Source: Tahibacter sp042701255 (lineage in GTDB: Bacteria; Pseudomonadota; Gammaproteobacteria; Xanthomonadales; Rhodanobacteraceae). From it: a stretch of DNA of 64,000 nucleotides. Location of the stretch: contig NZ_CP170554.1 of assembly GCF_042701255.1 (NCBI RefSeq), positions 2,542,001 to 2,606,000 on the forward strand, written 5' to 3'. Below the pieces are notes generated by a model, which saw nothing but the letters and a program-made list of their open reading frames with translations, searched no databases and was not told the origin of the DNA. The number at the start of each line of letters is the position of its first letter. Position 1 is the first letter of the stretch. Made by a program: the position numbers and the translations under genes. Shown here piece after piece: positions 45,556-56,455 of this stretch.

Positions 45556-47163
45556 TCAGCGCTGCCCCTCGAAACCGCCGGCGAAGATGCGCTCGAATTC
45601 GAACGCGCCGAGGTCGTAGGCGCCGAAATCGTTGGCGTTGCCGGGGCTTTCCAGGCCGCGCACGATGCCGTCGATATCCGGGTCCTCGGTCTGCAGGCGG
45701 CTCGCGTCGCAGAAGTCGATCGCCGCGGTGCCGGCGCGCAGGCGGTAGTCGCCGCGGGCTGCGTCGGTGAAGGCGATGGGCGCGACGTCGCTGCGCGTGA
45801 AGCCGCCCGGGACCTGGCCTTCGCTGATCAGCAGGCAGTCGCCCGCATCGGTGGCCACCGCGCCGTTCTGCGAATAGAGCCGGCTGTGGCCGCTGACGAG
45901 GCTGGAATAGACCTCCACGCGCGTGGTCGGCTCTCCGCCGGCGCCGTCGGCGTAGATCGGCGACGGCACCGAGGCGCCGGCGGTGTTGTCGGCGATCGTC
46001 GTATAGCTGAAGCGCAGCTTGCCGCCGCTGGTGTGGATCGGTGCGCAGAGGCCGTTGTCGCCGCTGCAGCGGTTGCGTGCGATCACGCTGCCGAGTACGC
46101 GCAGATCGCTCGCCGCGCCGCGCAGCGAGATGGCCGGACTGTCGGCCGAGGTGTTGTCGCGGATCACGCTGTGGCTCAGCGCGGCGCCGGCGCCGGCGGA
46201 CAGCGCGATGCCGCCGCCGCGCGGCGCGCTGTTGCCGGACACGCGCAGGCATTCCTGCTCGGCCGCGCAGGGGCGCTGCGGTCCCATGCTGTAGCGCGTG
46301 AATTGCAGATAGCCGCCGTTGGTCGCATACAGGCCGCCGCCTTCGGCGCCGGCCGAGTTGTCGCGGACGATGGTCGACTCGGCCAGCAGCTTGCCGAAGG
46401 TGCCGGTGACGTAGACGCCGCCGCCGCGTTCGCTCGCGGCGTTGTTGCGGATCAGCAGGCCGTCGACCCAGGACGCCGGATCGTCCGCATTGACGCCGAC
46501 GCTGGCGAGACCGCCGTCGACATACAGGCCGCCGCCGACCGCGGCGGTGTTGTCGTGGACGTCGACGGTGTTCGGGCGCAGACGCAGGGTGCCGGCCGCG
46601 GCGATGCCGCCGCCGTACGTCGCGCGATTGGCGTCGATCTCGACCTTGCGCTCAAGGTCGACGATCGCGTTCGTGCCGTTCACGGCGAGACCGCCGCCGA
46701 AGATGCCGGCGTTGTTGTGGATGCGCAGGTCGGCCAGCGCCGCGCGTGCGCGGCCGCCGACCACGACGCCGCCGAAATCGCCGATGTCGCCGCCGACACC
46801 GCCGCCGCTGATGTCGAGACCTTCCAGGCGCGCGACGATGCCGCTCGCGTTGTCGGTGTACACGCTGATCACGGCCCAGTTGCCGGTGCCGGTGAGCGCG
46901 GTGCGGCCGTTCGGCGCCGGCGCGTCGCAGCTCGCATAGCCGCCGCGCAAGGTCACGTCCGAATCGACCGACAGCAGCTGGCTGGCATAACTCTGATTGG
47001 ATGCGATGCGGATCGTGTCCGCGCCCGGATTGGCGCGCGCCTGAGTCAGCGCCGTCGCGAGGGAACTCGTGTCGCAGCCGGCATCGGCGCCGACGCGGAT
47101 GGTCAGCGCCTGGACCGGCGCGGCGAAGTAGATGAGGGGCAGCAGGGCAATACAGCGTTTCAC
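45556..47163 (-). CDS. secreted right-handed beta-helix protein with ERIFAGGFE tag
   Basis: 535 residues from a GTG with GGAG upstream. Signal peptide RCIALLPLIYFAAPVQA. The body consists of parallel-beta-helix rungs with repeated N-N-x-A-x-x-x-GGG-(L/I)-x-V patterns (NNAGIFGGGLAV, NTAAVGGGLYVDGG, NNAASERGGGVYV), similar to polymorphic outer-membrane and choice-of-anchor Q proteins. Near the end DFGAYDLGAFEFERIFAGGFEGQR combines the D-x-GA-x-E close and the tag shared by other secreted proteins here, with three extra residues. Probably a cell-surface protein; ligand unknown. Confidence 0.85.
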   Translation of the reverse strand: MKRCIALLPLIYFAAPVQALTIRVGADAGCDTSSLATALTQARANPGADTIRIASNQSYASQLLSVDSDVTLRGGYASCDAPAPNGRTALTGTGNWAVISVYTDNASGIVARLEGLDISGGGVGGDIGDFGGVVVGGRARAALADLRIHNNAGIFGGGLAVNGTNAIVDLERKVEIDANRATYGGGIAAAGTLRLRPNTVDVHDNTAAVGGGLYVDGGLASVGVNADDPASWVDGLLIRNNAASERGGGVYVTGTFGKLLAESTIVRDNSAGAEGGGLYATNGGYLQFTRYSMGPQRPCAAEQECLRVSGNSAPRGGGIALSAGAGAALSHSVIRDNTSADSPAISLRGAASDLRVLGSVIARNRCSGDNGLCAPIHTSGGKLRFSYTTIADNTAGASVPSPIYADGAGGEPTTRVEVYSSLVSGHSRLYSQNGAVATDAGDCLLISEGQVPGGFTRSDVAPIAFTDAARGDYRLRAGTAAIDFCDASRLQTEDPDIDGIVRGLESPGNANDFGAYDLGAFEFERIFAGGFEGQR

Positions 47164-47290
47164 ACGGAGCTCCGAGGATGGGTTCGGCTCCGAGGACGGA
47201 CTGCCAGGTGTTGCACTGTCAGCGCTTTCGCGGCCTGCTGCGCGCCGCTCGTGTGATTCGCTTCGCAGTTTCGATCAACACCGCTTTTCT

Positions 47291-47315
47291 CCCCGCTCCC
47301 CTCGCGGGAGAGGGG
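47291..47315. repeat. GC-rich palindromic element
   Basis: CCCC, G, CTCCC, loop CTCGC, GGGAG, A, GGGG. It lies in the 285-base gap between the beta-helix gene and the methyltransferase, where nothing else is evident. The CTCCC-loop-GGGAG core resembles the element at 7314-7340. Confidence 0.5.
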
Positions 47316-47448
47316 CCGGGGGAGAGGGTCTGCAACAGACGGCGCAGCTTCCTTCTTCTGGCGGAATTGAAAATCGATTGAAAAATTCAAAGGCGACCGA
47401 ACGATGAACACCGTTCGGAGTGCGCCGCGTCGCCGCGCGCGGCCGTAC

Positions 47449-48201
47449 TCAGGGCCGCAGGATCAGGGTCACGAAGCGCATGGCCGCGCTCGGCGGCGCA
47501 TCGCTGTAGTCGCGGACTTCGCGCTGCACGACGTAGCCGGCCTGCTGCGCGAGCGCCTGCAGTTGCGCCGGCGCATACGGGCGTATGGTCTCGTCGGTGT
47601 GGAATTCCTCGCGCAGCGCGTCGTTCGCGTCGAGCACGCGATACCAGCGCTCGATGCGGTTGGTGCCGTCGGCATGGGCAGTGATGCGCTTGCGGCGCTC
47701 GAGAAAGCCGTCCTCGTGCGGGCGGCGATAGTCGAGGCGGAAGTCGGCGAAGCTCTGCACCGGCTGCGGCACGAACGCGTCGAGTACGACGCAGCCCTCG
47801 CCGGCGAGCAGGCCGCGCAGTCCGGCCAGCACCTCGGCGGCGATGGCGGGGTCGGTCAGGTAGGTGATCAGCGAATACGGCAGCAGTATCGTCGCGAAGC
47901 GGCTGGCCAGCGCCGGCGCGCGCAGATCCATCTGCAGCACACGTGCGTCCAGGCCGCGCGCGGCGGCGTCGCGACGCAGGCGCTGCAGCATCGGCAGCGA
48001 GCGGTCGGCGCCGACGATATCGATGCCGGCGGCCAGCAGCTCGAGCAGGATGCGGCCGGTGCCGCAGCCGAGCTCCAGCGCGGCGCCGCCCTGTTCGGTG
48101 CAGAACGCGCGATACCAGCCCACGTCGTCGAAGGCCATGCTGAGGCCCATGTCGGTGGCGTAGACCTCGGCGATCGCGTCGTAGGACCAGCTCGCGGTCA
48201 T
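47449..48201 (-). CDS. class I SAM-dependent methyltransferase of the glycan cassette
   Basis: 250 residues from the ATG at 48201, whose ATGA overlaps the stop of the glycosyltransferase. Motif I is ALELGCGTGRILLELLAAG, then VGADRSLPML, LQMDLRAPAL and a motif-III-like VVLDAFVP. Small-molecule methyltransferases of this shape (TehB/ubiE-like) are broad. Its translational coupling suggests it methylates a sugar or glycan made by the neighbours (inference). Confidence 0.82.
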   Translation of the reverse strand: MTASWSYDAIAEVYATDMGLSMAFDDVGWYRAFCTEQGGAALELGCGTGRILLELLAAGIDIVGADRSLPMLQRLRRDAAARGLDARVLQMDLRAPALASRFATILLPYSLITYLTDPAIAAEVLAGLRGLLAGEGCVVLDAFVPQPVQSFADFRLDYRRPHEDGFLERRKRITAHADGTNRIERWYRVLDANDALREEFHTDETIRPYAPAQLQALAQQAGYVVQREVRDYSDAPPSAAMRFVTLILRP

Positions 48202-50399
48202 GGCGGATGCTCCGGCGTCAGTGAGCGATAGAGTTCGCGCTGGCGTGCGGCCATCGCATCCCAGGTATAGCGGTCGAGCAGGCCGTTGTCGGCGACTTCG
48301 AGGCGACGACGCGCGGCCGTGTCGCGCAGCAGCGGCGCGATCGCCGCAGCCATGCCGGCAATGTCGGCGCTGCCGATCAGCGCCTGCAGGCCGGCGTCGG
48401 CGAAACCGCGCATGCCGTCGGCGGTGCTCACGCAGATGCGGCCGGCCAGCAAGGATTCGATCAGCTTGATCGACGAGCCGCGGATGTCGATCTGCGGATT
48501 CAGGCTCAAGGTGCATTCGGCCAGGTGCGGCGCCGGATCGACGAAGGCCGAGATCAGTTCGATGCCGGGCTGGCGCAGACGGGCGTCCTTCTCGGCGATC
48601 GCGGCCGATTCGCCGCCGCCGAGTATGCGCAGGCGCAGGTCCGGGAACTCCGCGCGCAATGCCGGCCAGGCCGTGTCGAGGAACGCGAGTATGCCGTGCA
48701 GGTTCTGCGCGTAGCGGAACGGGCCCATGAACAGCAGCAGGCCGTCGGGCGAGGGCGCATAGCCGGTGCGCCGGTCCACGGCGCCGTTGCCGACGAGGCT
48801 CGCGCTTTGCGGTGCGAGCAATGCGGCGTCTTCGGCCGAACAGGCGACGACGGCGTCGTAGCGCGCGATCGCCGCGCGCTGCATCGCATCTTCGTCGGCA
48901 TCACGGCTGCCGAGATAGACGTCGTGCAGGCACAACAGCCAGCGCGGACCGCCGCTGCCGCGGTCGGCGGCGAGATCGGCCAGTTCCATGAATTCGACCT
49001 GCACCACGTCGGGCTGGAAGCGCGCGATCGCCGCAGCGAGGCCGGCGCGCAGGCCCGGCCAGGCATGCCGCTGCAGGCGCTGCTGCAAGGTCAACGGCGC
49101 TTCGCCGGCGCGGTCGCCGCGGCCTTCGAGCAGATGCACGCCGCGGAAATGCTGCAGCCAGGTTTCGCTCGCGTCGCCGTACAGCGAGGCTTCGTCGCCG
49201 AGCAGGAAGAAATCGATTTCGCCGGACAGGCGCGTGACGAGTTCGGCCACGCGCCGCGCGCCGCCGTGGGCCGGCGGAAACAGCGCGAACGGCGTGACCA
49301 GCAGTACGCGTGGGCGGCGCTGGTCTTCGCGCTGCGGTCCGTACCAGCGGTCGCGCGTGATGCGATCGAAGCGCAGGCCGTGAGCGCGCGCGCGCTGCGT
49401 CGTGAGGCGGCTGTGGAACGCGCGCCAGGCCAGGCCCAGACCGCGCAGTTCGCGGCGCGAGGCGGTATCGAGCAGCGCCAGGCGCTGCAGGCTGCGCAGC
49501 GCGTGCCGGCGCGTCCAGCGGTGGCGCAGGTCGAACAGCAGCTCGTTGCGGCCGATCACGCGCGCGACTTCGTTCTCGTCGTAATAACGCCGCACCGTGC
49601 CGCGGTGGTGGTGGTGGGCCTGCGACAGCGGGCAGAACACGACTTCCCAGCCCTCGCTCCAGGCGCGGATGCCCCAGTCGGCATCTTCCCAGTAGAACGG
49701 CGAGAAATCGCGCGAGCCGGCGACGTAGCGGCGCAGCACGTCGGTGCGGCACAGCGAGCTGCCGCCGCCCGGATAGAGATTGCCGCGGGCCATGCGCGCA
49801 TCGCCCGGATCGCGCTCGTAGACCTCGGCGAACTCGATGTTGAGGTGATAGTCGGACCAGCCGGTTTCCTCGCGCCGGCGCGCCGGATCGGTGAAGAAGA
49901 TCTGCGAGGTCACGGCGAACACGTTCGTGTCGCGATACGGCAGCAATTGCGCCAGCGCATCGGGCGCCAGGCGCATGTCGCTGTTGAGCAGGTAGGTCCA
50001 GCCGTGACGCACCGCGGCCAGACCGGCTTCGACGGCGCCGTTGTAGCCGAGCGCACGGTCGTGGAACTGCCAGTCGTAGGTGGGCCAGCGGCGCTGCAGC
50101 TCGGCGTAGTCCGCGCGAGCAGCGCCGTTGACGACGATGACGACCTGCTGCGCTTCGGCGACGCCGAGCAGAGCCTGCTCCAGCGCGGCCAGGGTTTCGG
50201 CCAGCAGGTCCGGCGTGCCGCGTTCGGGCACGATGACGCTGATGCCCTGCGCGCGCGCGCCGCGCGCGATGCGTACGCTGCCGGGCCGCAGGCGTGCGAG
50301 CAGGTCGGCGCCGACGACGGCCGCGGCCAGCGGCAGGTGCGGCAGCAGTCGACGCGTATAGCCGGCGAGCCGGCGCAGACGGCCGATCACACCAGCCAT
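48198..50399 (-). CDS. two-domain glycosyltransferase (GT2 followed by GT4)
   Basis: 733 residues from the ATG at 50399. The N-terminal half is GT2: ISVIVPERGTPDLLAETL, the DxD-like LLNSDMRLAP and the acceptor block FYWEDADWGIRAWSEGWE. The C-terminal half is GT4: RVLLVTPFALFPPAHGGARRVAEL, FMGPFRYAQNLHGILAFLD and IKLIESLLAGRICVSTADGMRGF with the sugar-nucleotide Glu. A hydrophobic segment near residue 20 (LPLAAAVVGADLLA) may associate with the membrane. Both domains look complete, suggesting one protein adds two successive sugars. Neighbours suggest a surface polysaccharide. Confidence 0.86.
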   Translation of the reverse strand: MAGVIGRLRRLAGYTRRLLPHLPLAAAVVGADLLARLRPGSVRIARGARAQGISVIVPERGTPDLLAETLAALEQALLGVAEAQQVVIVVNGAARADYAELQRRWPTYDWQFHDRALGYNGAVEAGLAAVRHGWTYLLNSDMRLAPDALAQLLPYRDTNVFAVTSQIFFTDPARRREETGWSDYHLNIEFAEVYERDPGDARMARGNLYPGGGSSLCRTDVLRRYVAGSRDFSPFYWEDADWGIRAWSEGWEVVFCPLSQAHHHHRGTVRRYYDENEVARVIGRNELLFDLRHRWTRRHALRSLQRLALLDTASRRELRGLGLAWRAFHSRLTTQRARAHGLRFDRITRDRWYGPQREDQRRPRVLLVTPFALFPPAHGGARRVAELVTRLSGEIDFFLLGDEASLYGDASETWLQHFRGVHLLEGRGDRAGEAPLTLQQRLQRHAWPGLRAGLAAAIARFQPDVVQVEFMELADLAADRGSGGPRWLLCLHDVYLGSRDADEDAMQRAAIARYDAVVACSAEDAALLAPQSASLVGNGAVDRRTGYAPSPDGLLLFMGPFRYAQNLHGILAFLDTAWPALRAEFPDLRLRILGGGESAAIAEKDARLRQPGIELISAFVDPAPHLAECTLSLNPQIDIRGSSIKLIESLLAGRICVSTADGMRGFADAGLQALIGSADIAGMAAAIAPLLRDTAARRRLEVADNGLLDRYTWDAMAARQRELYRSLTPEHPP

Positions 50400-51445
50400 T
50401 CCGCGGCCGGCAGCGCTTCGCCGCGGCGCGCCTGCGCATACCAGCGCAGCGCCTGCTCGGCGAACATCGCGCACCAGACGTTGGGCTGCGGCTGGGCCAC
50501 GTCGAGCCGGAACGGCAGGCGGCCGGCCGCATCGACGCGATCGGCCAGATTCGCCGCGAGGCGTTCGACCGCGGCGCCGTCGGCGTCACCGGCCAGCAGC
50601 AGCACGCGCAGGGTCTGCGCGAGGATGTCGCTGCGCGGCACCGGGGAATCCTCGGCTTCGGGCAGGTTGCCGTCGGCGTCGGCCAGCGCGAGGCAGCGCC
50701 GCGCGAGCGCGGCGACGGCGGCGCGGCAGTCGGGCTCGGCCACGAGCATGCCTTCGGCGAAGTACAGGGTCGGATGCAGCATGTCGAGCTGGAGGTCGGC
50801 GACGTCGCCGCGATAGCCGGCGGCGAGCGCGCGGCAGGCCGCATCGAGCGCGGGCGGCAGCGGCAGATGGCGCGCGGCCAGGCTCACGCGCGAGCTGGCC
50901 TTGACCTCGAAAGGACCGCCGAGGGTGGACCAGCGCGGCGGCAGACTCACGCCGGCGTCCGTGCGCGCGGCGCGGATCGCGCCGGCGTCGACGAAACGCG
51001 CGAGCTCGGCGACCAGGCGTTCCAGCGCCGTCGCCGGCCTCGCGATCAGGCCGGCCTCGTGCGCCGCGCAGAGGCCGCGCAGCAGCATGGCCAGGTCGAA
51101 GAAGAACACGGCCTGGTTGCGCCAGTCGTCGGCGTCGGCGCCGTCGACGTAGGCGCGCGTCGCCGGGACGGCGCCGTCGGCCAGCGCACGTTCGGCCCAG
51201 GCGGCGGCGGCCGCGGCGGCGGTGCGCACGCCTGCCGCGTCGGCGGCGGCGGCTTCGGCCAGCCAGTGCAGGTAATAACCGGTAATTTCGGGATAGACGT
51301 AGCGCGCGCGGCCGTCGGTGTCGAACGCGCCGTAGATGCCGCCGGCCTGTGCGCCCGCGGCGCATTGCACCGTGCCGGCCAGCAGCCAGTCGCGCAGGCG
51401 TGCCGCGGTGGCTGCGCAGCGGTCGGTCAGGGTGTCGGCGTTCAT
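50387..51445 (-). CDS. helical protein of the glycan cassette, possible (alpha/alpha)-toroid
   Basis: 352 residues from the ATG at 51445; its end overlaps the glycosyltransferase start by 13 bases. Almost entirely helical, Ala-rich, with repeated aromatic spots (YPEITGYYLHWLAE, WRNQAVFFFDLAMLLRGL, DMLHPTLYFAEGML, PNVWCAMFAEQALRWYA). The spacing recalls six-hairpin glycosidase or epimerase folds, but no catalytic motif was identified. No signal peptide. Its role in glycan synthesis is inferred only from coupling. Confidence 0.72.
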   Translation of the reverse strand: MNADTLTDRCAATAARLRDWLLAGTVQCAAGAQAGGIYGAFDTDGRARYVYPEITGYYLHWLAEAAAADAAGVRTAAAAAAAWAERALADGAVPATRAYVDGADADDWRNQAVFFFDLAMLLRGLCAAHEAGLIARPATALERLVAELARFVDAGAIRAARTDAGVSLPPRWSTLGGPFEVKASSRVSLAARHLPLPPALDAACRALAAGYRGDVADLQLDMLHPTLYFAEGMLVAEPDCRAAVAALARRCLALADADGNLPEAEDSPVPRSDILAQTLRVLLLAGDADGAAVERLAANLADRVDAAGRLPFRLDVAQPQPNVWCAMFAEQALRWYAQARRGEALPAAEWLV

Positions 51446-51554
51446 GCAACGTCCTTGTCGAAAGGTGCGCAATCCTAGTGTTACGCCGCGTCAGGCGCCA
51501 TCACTTCGTTAACGCGTTTTACCGGTTTTTCCGCCCGTACCCGGCGGCGGCCGT

Positions 51555-52658
51555 TCAGGCCAGGAAATCGGCGATGGTCCGGGCGATGCGTTCGCCGCTG
51601 CGGCCGTCGCCGTAGGGCGATTCGGGCGCGAACGCGAGCCGCGCCGGTGGCGGCGTCGAGAGCAGGCGGTCGGCTTCGGCGAGGATGCGTTCGACCTTGA
51701 GCGGCACCAGGGTCGCCGCGCCGATCGCCACGCTTTCCGGACGCTCGGTGTTCTCGCGCACGACGAGCACCGGCGTGCCCAGGTACGGCGCTTCCTCCTG
51801 GATGCCGCCCGAGTCGGTGATCGCCAGACGCGACTGGCCGAGCAGGGCGATGAACGGCCGGTAGTCCAGCGGGTCGACGAGGCGCACGCGCGGATGGCGC
51901 GACAGGTTGCGGCGGATGCGATGGCCCACGGCCGGATTCGGATGCACCGGACAGACCACGCCGACGTCCTCGTGCCGCTCCAGCAGCTGCAGCACGGCGG
52001 CGCAGACCAGGTCCAGGCCGCGGCCGTAGTTCTCGCGCCGGTGCAGGGTCAGGGTCACGTGACGCGCGGTTTCCGGCAGGAACGGCAGGGCCAGCGGCCG
52101 CATGTCCTCGACTTGCGCGCGCAGCAGGTCGACGACGCTGTTGCCGACATTGAAGATGCGTTCCTCGGGCACGCCTTCGCCGCGCAGGTTGGCCGCCGCA
52201 TGCGCGGTCGGCGCGAAGTGCAGCCGCGCGATCGGCGCGATGCGGCGGCGGAACAGTTCTTCCGGAAACGGCCGGTACGGATGGCTCGTGCGCAGGCCGG
52301 CCTCGACGTGGGCCAGCGGCAGGCCCAGATCACGCGCGGCCAGCGCCGCCGCATAGGCCGTCGACGTGTCGCCCTGGCTGACGATCAGCGCGCTGCCGTC
52401 CTTTCGCGCGGCCTGCCGCACCTGCTCGCGCAGCGCGCCGAGCGCATGCGACAGCGACGCAGCGACGATCTGCGGCGCGGTCAGATCGCACTGCATGTCC
52501 AGATGCGCAAACGTGCGCTCGACCATGGCCGCGTGCTGGCCGCTGTTGAGCAGTTGGGGTGCCAGTCCCGGCTGCGCACGCAGGGCGTGCACGACGCTCG
52601 CGAGCTTCAGGCACTCGGGACGGGTACCGGCGACGACGAGGACGCGGGGGGCGGACAT
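51555..52658 (-). CDS. wecB: UDP-N-acetylglucosamine 2-epimerase (non-hydrolysing)
   Basis: Interconverts UDP-GlcNAc and UDP-ManNAc for surface polysaccharides. 367 residues. Motifs: VVAGTRPECLKLASV, the HVEAGLRTSHPYRPFPEE block, LTLHRRENYG and DSGGIQEEAPYLG with TERPES. The opening GTRPE is canonical. It lies 109 bases upstream of the helical-protein gene on the same strand, so it probably feeds the adjacent glycan module. Confidence 0.93.
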   Translation of the reverse strand: MSAPRVLVVAGTRPECLKLASVVHALRAQPGLAPQLLNSGQHAAMVERTFAHLDMQCDLTAPQIVAASLSHALGALREQVRQAARKDGSALIVSQGDTSTAYAAALAARDLGLPLAHVEAGLRTSHPYRPFPEELFRRRIAPIARLHFAPTAHAAANLRGEGVPEERIFNVGNSVVDLLRAQVEDMRPLALPFLPETARHVTLTLHRRENYGRGLDLVCAAVLQLLERHEDVGVVCPVHPNPAVGHRIRRNLSRHPRVRLVDPLDYRPFIALLGQSRLAITDSGGIQEEAPYLGTPVLVVRENTERPESVAIGAATLVPLKVERILAEADRLLSTPPPARLAFAPESPYGDGRSGERIARTIADFLA

Positions 52659-52691
52659 GAGCGGCGGGCTGGGTTGTTCGGGTACGGGTGA

Positions 52692-54485
52692 TCAGGCGGA
52701 TACGGGGGCGCAGCGGTCGGCCAGCCAGCCTCGCTCGTCGGCGTCCAGCAGCGGTGCGAGCGCGGCCTCGACGTCGGCGTGGTAGGCGTTCAGCCAGTTG
52801 CGTTCGTCCGCTCCCAGCAATTCGACGGCGATGGGCCGCGTGTCGATGGGGCAGAGCGTCAGGGTTTCGAATGCAAGAAATTCGCCGAACTCGCCGCCGC
52901 CGGCCGGCACGGTCGCGATCAGGTTCTCGATGCGTACGCCGTGACGGCCCGGCCGGTAGATGCCGGGTTCGTTGGAAGTGACCATGCCGACGGCCAGCGG
53001 CTCGCCGGTCTCGCCGGCCACCGGCGGGCGTATCGACTGCGGCCCTTCGTGCACGTTCAGGAAATAGCCGACGCCGTGGCCGGTGCCGTGGCCGTAGTTG
53101 ATCGCATCGGCCCAGATCGGTGCACGCGCGAGCGCATCGAGCTGCTGGCCCGTGGTGCCGCGCGGGAAGCGCGCGCGCGACAGCGCGATCATGCCCTTGA
53201 GCACGAGCGTGTAGTCGCGGCGCTGCTCGGCCGTGGTGTCGCCGAGCGCGATCGTGCGCGTGATGTCGGTGGTGCCGCCTTCGTACTGGCCGCCGGAGTC
53301 GACCAGCAGCAATCCCTGCGGCGCCAGGGTCGCGTGATGGCTCGCGGTCGCGCGGTAATGCGGCAGCGCGCCGTTGGCCTGGTAGCCGGCGATCGTCGCG
53401 AAGCTCTCGCCGACGAAATCCGGCTGCGCCGCGCGCCGGCGCGCGAGTTCGTCGGCGACGTCGAGTTCGGTCAAGGTCCGCATGCCCAGCTGCCGTTCCA
53501 GCCAGATCAGGAAGCGCACGAGCGCGGCGCCGTCGCGGCGCATGATCTCGCGGATGTGCGCGAGCTCGGCCGGCGTCTTCAGCGCCTTGAAGCGCTGGCT
53601 CGGATTGAGCTGGCGCAGCACGGTGACCTCGTCGCCGACGGCCGCGGCCAGCGCCTGCACGACGCGGCGCGGGTCCAGCAGCAGCCGGTCGCCGGCGCTC
53701 AGGGTCGCCAGCGCCGTCGCGGTCGCGGCGTAGTCCGCCGTCACGATGCCGTCGGTGTCGAGGCGGCGGGCCAGCTCCGGCGCGATCTTGCCGGGCGGCA
53801 CGAACAGGATGGCCTTGTCCGGGCCGATCAGCAGATGGGCCACGAACACGGGGTTGTAGGGGACGTCGCTGCCGCGCAGGCCGGTGATCCAGGCCACGTC
53901 GTCGAGCGAGGAGACGAGATGATGCGTGGCGCCGGCTGCGGCCATGGCCGCGCGGACGCGTTCCAGGCGTTCGCGGCGCGGTGCGCCGGCGAATTCGGCG
54001 CGGTGCTCGCGCACCGGGCGGTCCGGCAGTCCGGGCCGGTCGGACCAGGCCAGATCGACGAGATCCAGGTCGGTACGCAGGCGAATGCCGCGCGCGGCCA
54101 GGCGGGTTTCCATGAGCTCCTGCATCGCGAGCGCCTGCACCTCCCCGGCGACCGCGACAGTAGAACCGGGCTGCAGGGTGGTGCAGAGCCAGTCCAGGTG
54201 TTCCGCTGTATGCGGCACGGTCAGGCGCATGAGCTGCACGTCGCTGCCGGCCAGTTCCTGCTCGGCCTGCTCGAAATAGCGCGAGTCGGTCCAGACGCCG
54301 GCGAATGTCGCGGTCACGACCAGGGTGCCGGCCGATCCGGAAAAGCCCGACAGCCAGCGGCGGCCTTTCCAGCGCGCCGGCAGGTATTCGGAAAGGTGCG
54401 GATCGGCGGTCGGAACGACCACGGCATCGACGCCGTGCTGCAGCAGGGCGGCGCGCAGGTCGCGCAGGCGGTCGCGGGTGCTCAT
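52692..54485 (-). CDS. long-form Xaa-Pro aminopeptidase (M24B)
   Basis: 597 residues from the ATG at 54485. Two N-terminal creatinase-like domains precede the pita-bread catalytic domain. Metal ligands appear in LLVDSGGQYEGGTTDITRTI, GHGTGHGVGYFLNVHEGP, MVTSNEPGIYR and VRIENLIATV. The first domain has TADPHLSEYLP and GFSGSAGTLVV. At about 600 residues it matches the eukaryote-type aminopeptidase P rather than the 440-residue PepP. It cleaves N-terminal residues before proline; likely cytosolic. Confidence 0.92.
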   Translation of the reverse strand: MSTRDRLRDLRAALLQHGVDAVVVPTADPHLSEYLPARWKGRRWLSGFSGSAGTLVVTATFAGVWTDSRYFEQAEQELAGSDVQLMRLTVPHTAEHLDWLCTTLQPGSTVAVAGEVQALAMQELMETRLAARGIRLRTDLDLVDLAWSDRPGLPDRPVREHRAEFAGAPRRERLERVRAAMAAAGATHHLVSSLDDVAWITGLRGSDVPYNPVFVAHLLIGPDKAILFVPPGKIAPELARRLDTDGIVTADYAATATALATLSAGDRLLLDPRRVVQALAAAVGDEVTVLRQLNPSQRFKALKTPAELAHIREIMRRDGAALVRFLIWLERQLGMRTLTELDVADELARRRAAQPDFVGESFATIAGYQANGALPHYRATASHHATLAPQGLLLVDSGGQYEGGTTDITRTIALGDTTAEQRRDYTLVLKGMIALSRARFPRGTTGQQLDALARAPIWADAINYGHGTGHGVGYFLNVHEGPQSIRPPVAGETGEPLAVGMVTSNEPGIYRPGRHGVRIENLIATVPAGGGEFGEFLAFETLTLCPIDTRPIAVELLGADERNWLNAYHADVEAALAPLLDADERGWLADRCAPVSA

Positions 54486-54793
54486 CGGGGCAAACGGTGG
54501 GAAAGCAGCCGGCCACGCTAGCAAGCCGGCCTGTCGCGCACAAGGGACGGCCGCGGCGACGGCCGGCGGCGTGCTCCGCGGCACTGCCGATCGGGCCGGC
54601 CGGATGCGCCAACTGCTTGCGGCACAAGCGTTTGGCGTGCGGCAGCAGCGACGGCCCGGGGGCGCTGCGGGCGCGTCGGAGGGGGCTGCCGCCGGCCCGT
54701 TGCGGTGAACTTCCGTCGCCGCTGCGCAGCCGCTCGCTCGCAGCCGGGGCGCGATGCCGGTAAAATCGGGTTTTCCAGCCATTCCCGCTGCTC
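54486..54793 (+). other. 308-base region before pyrG
   Basis: No gene seen. It must hold the promoters for the reverse aminopeptidase and the forward pyrG operon. A -10-like TAAAAT is at 54761-54766 without a good -35. Confidence 0.45.
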
Positions 54794-56451
<1,658 letters not shown>

Positions 56452-56455
<4 letters not shown>

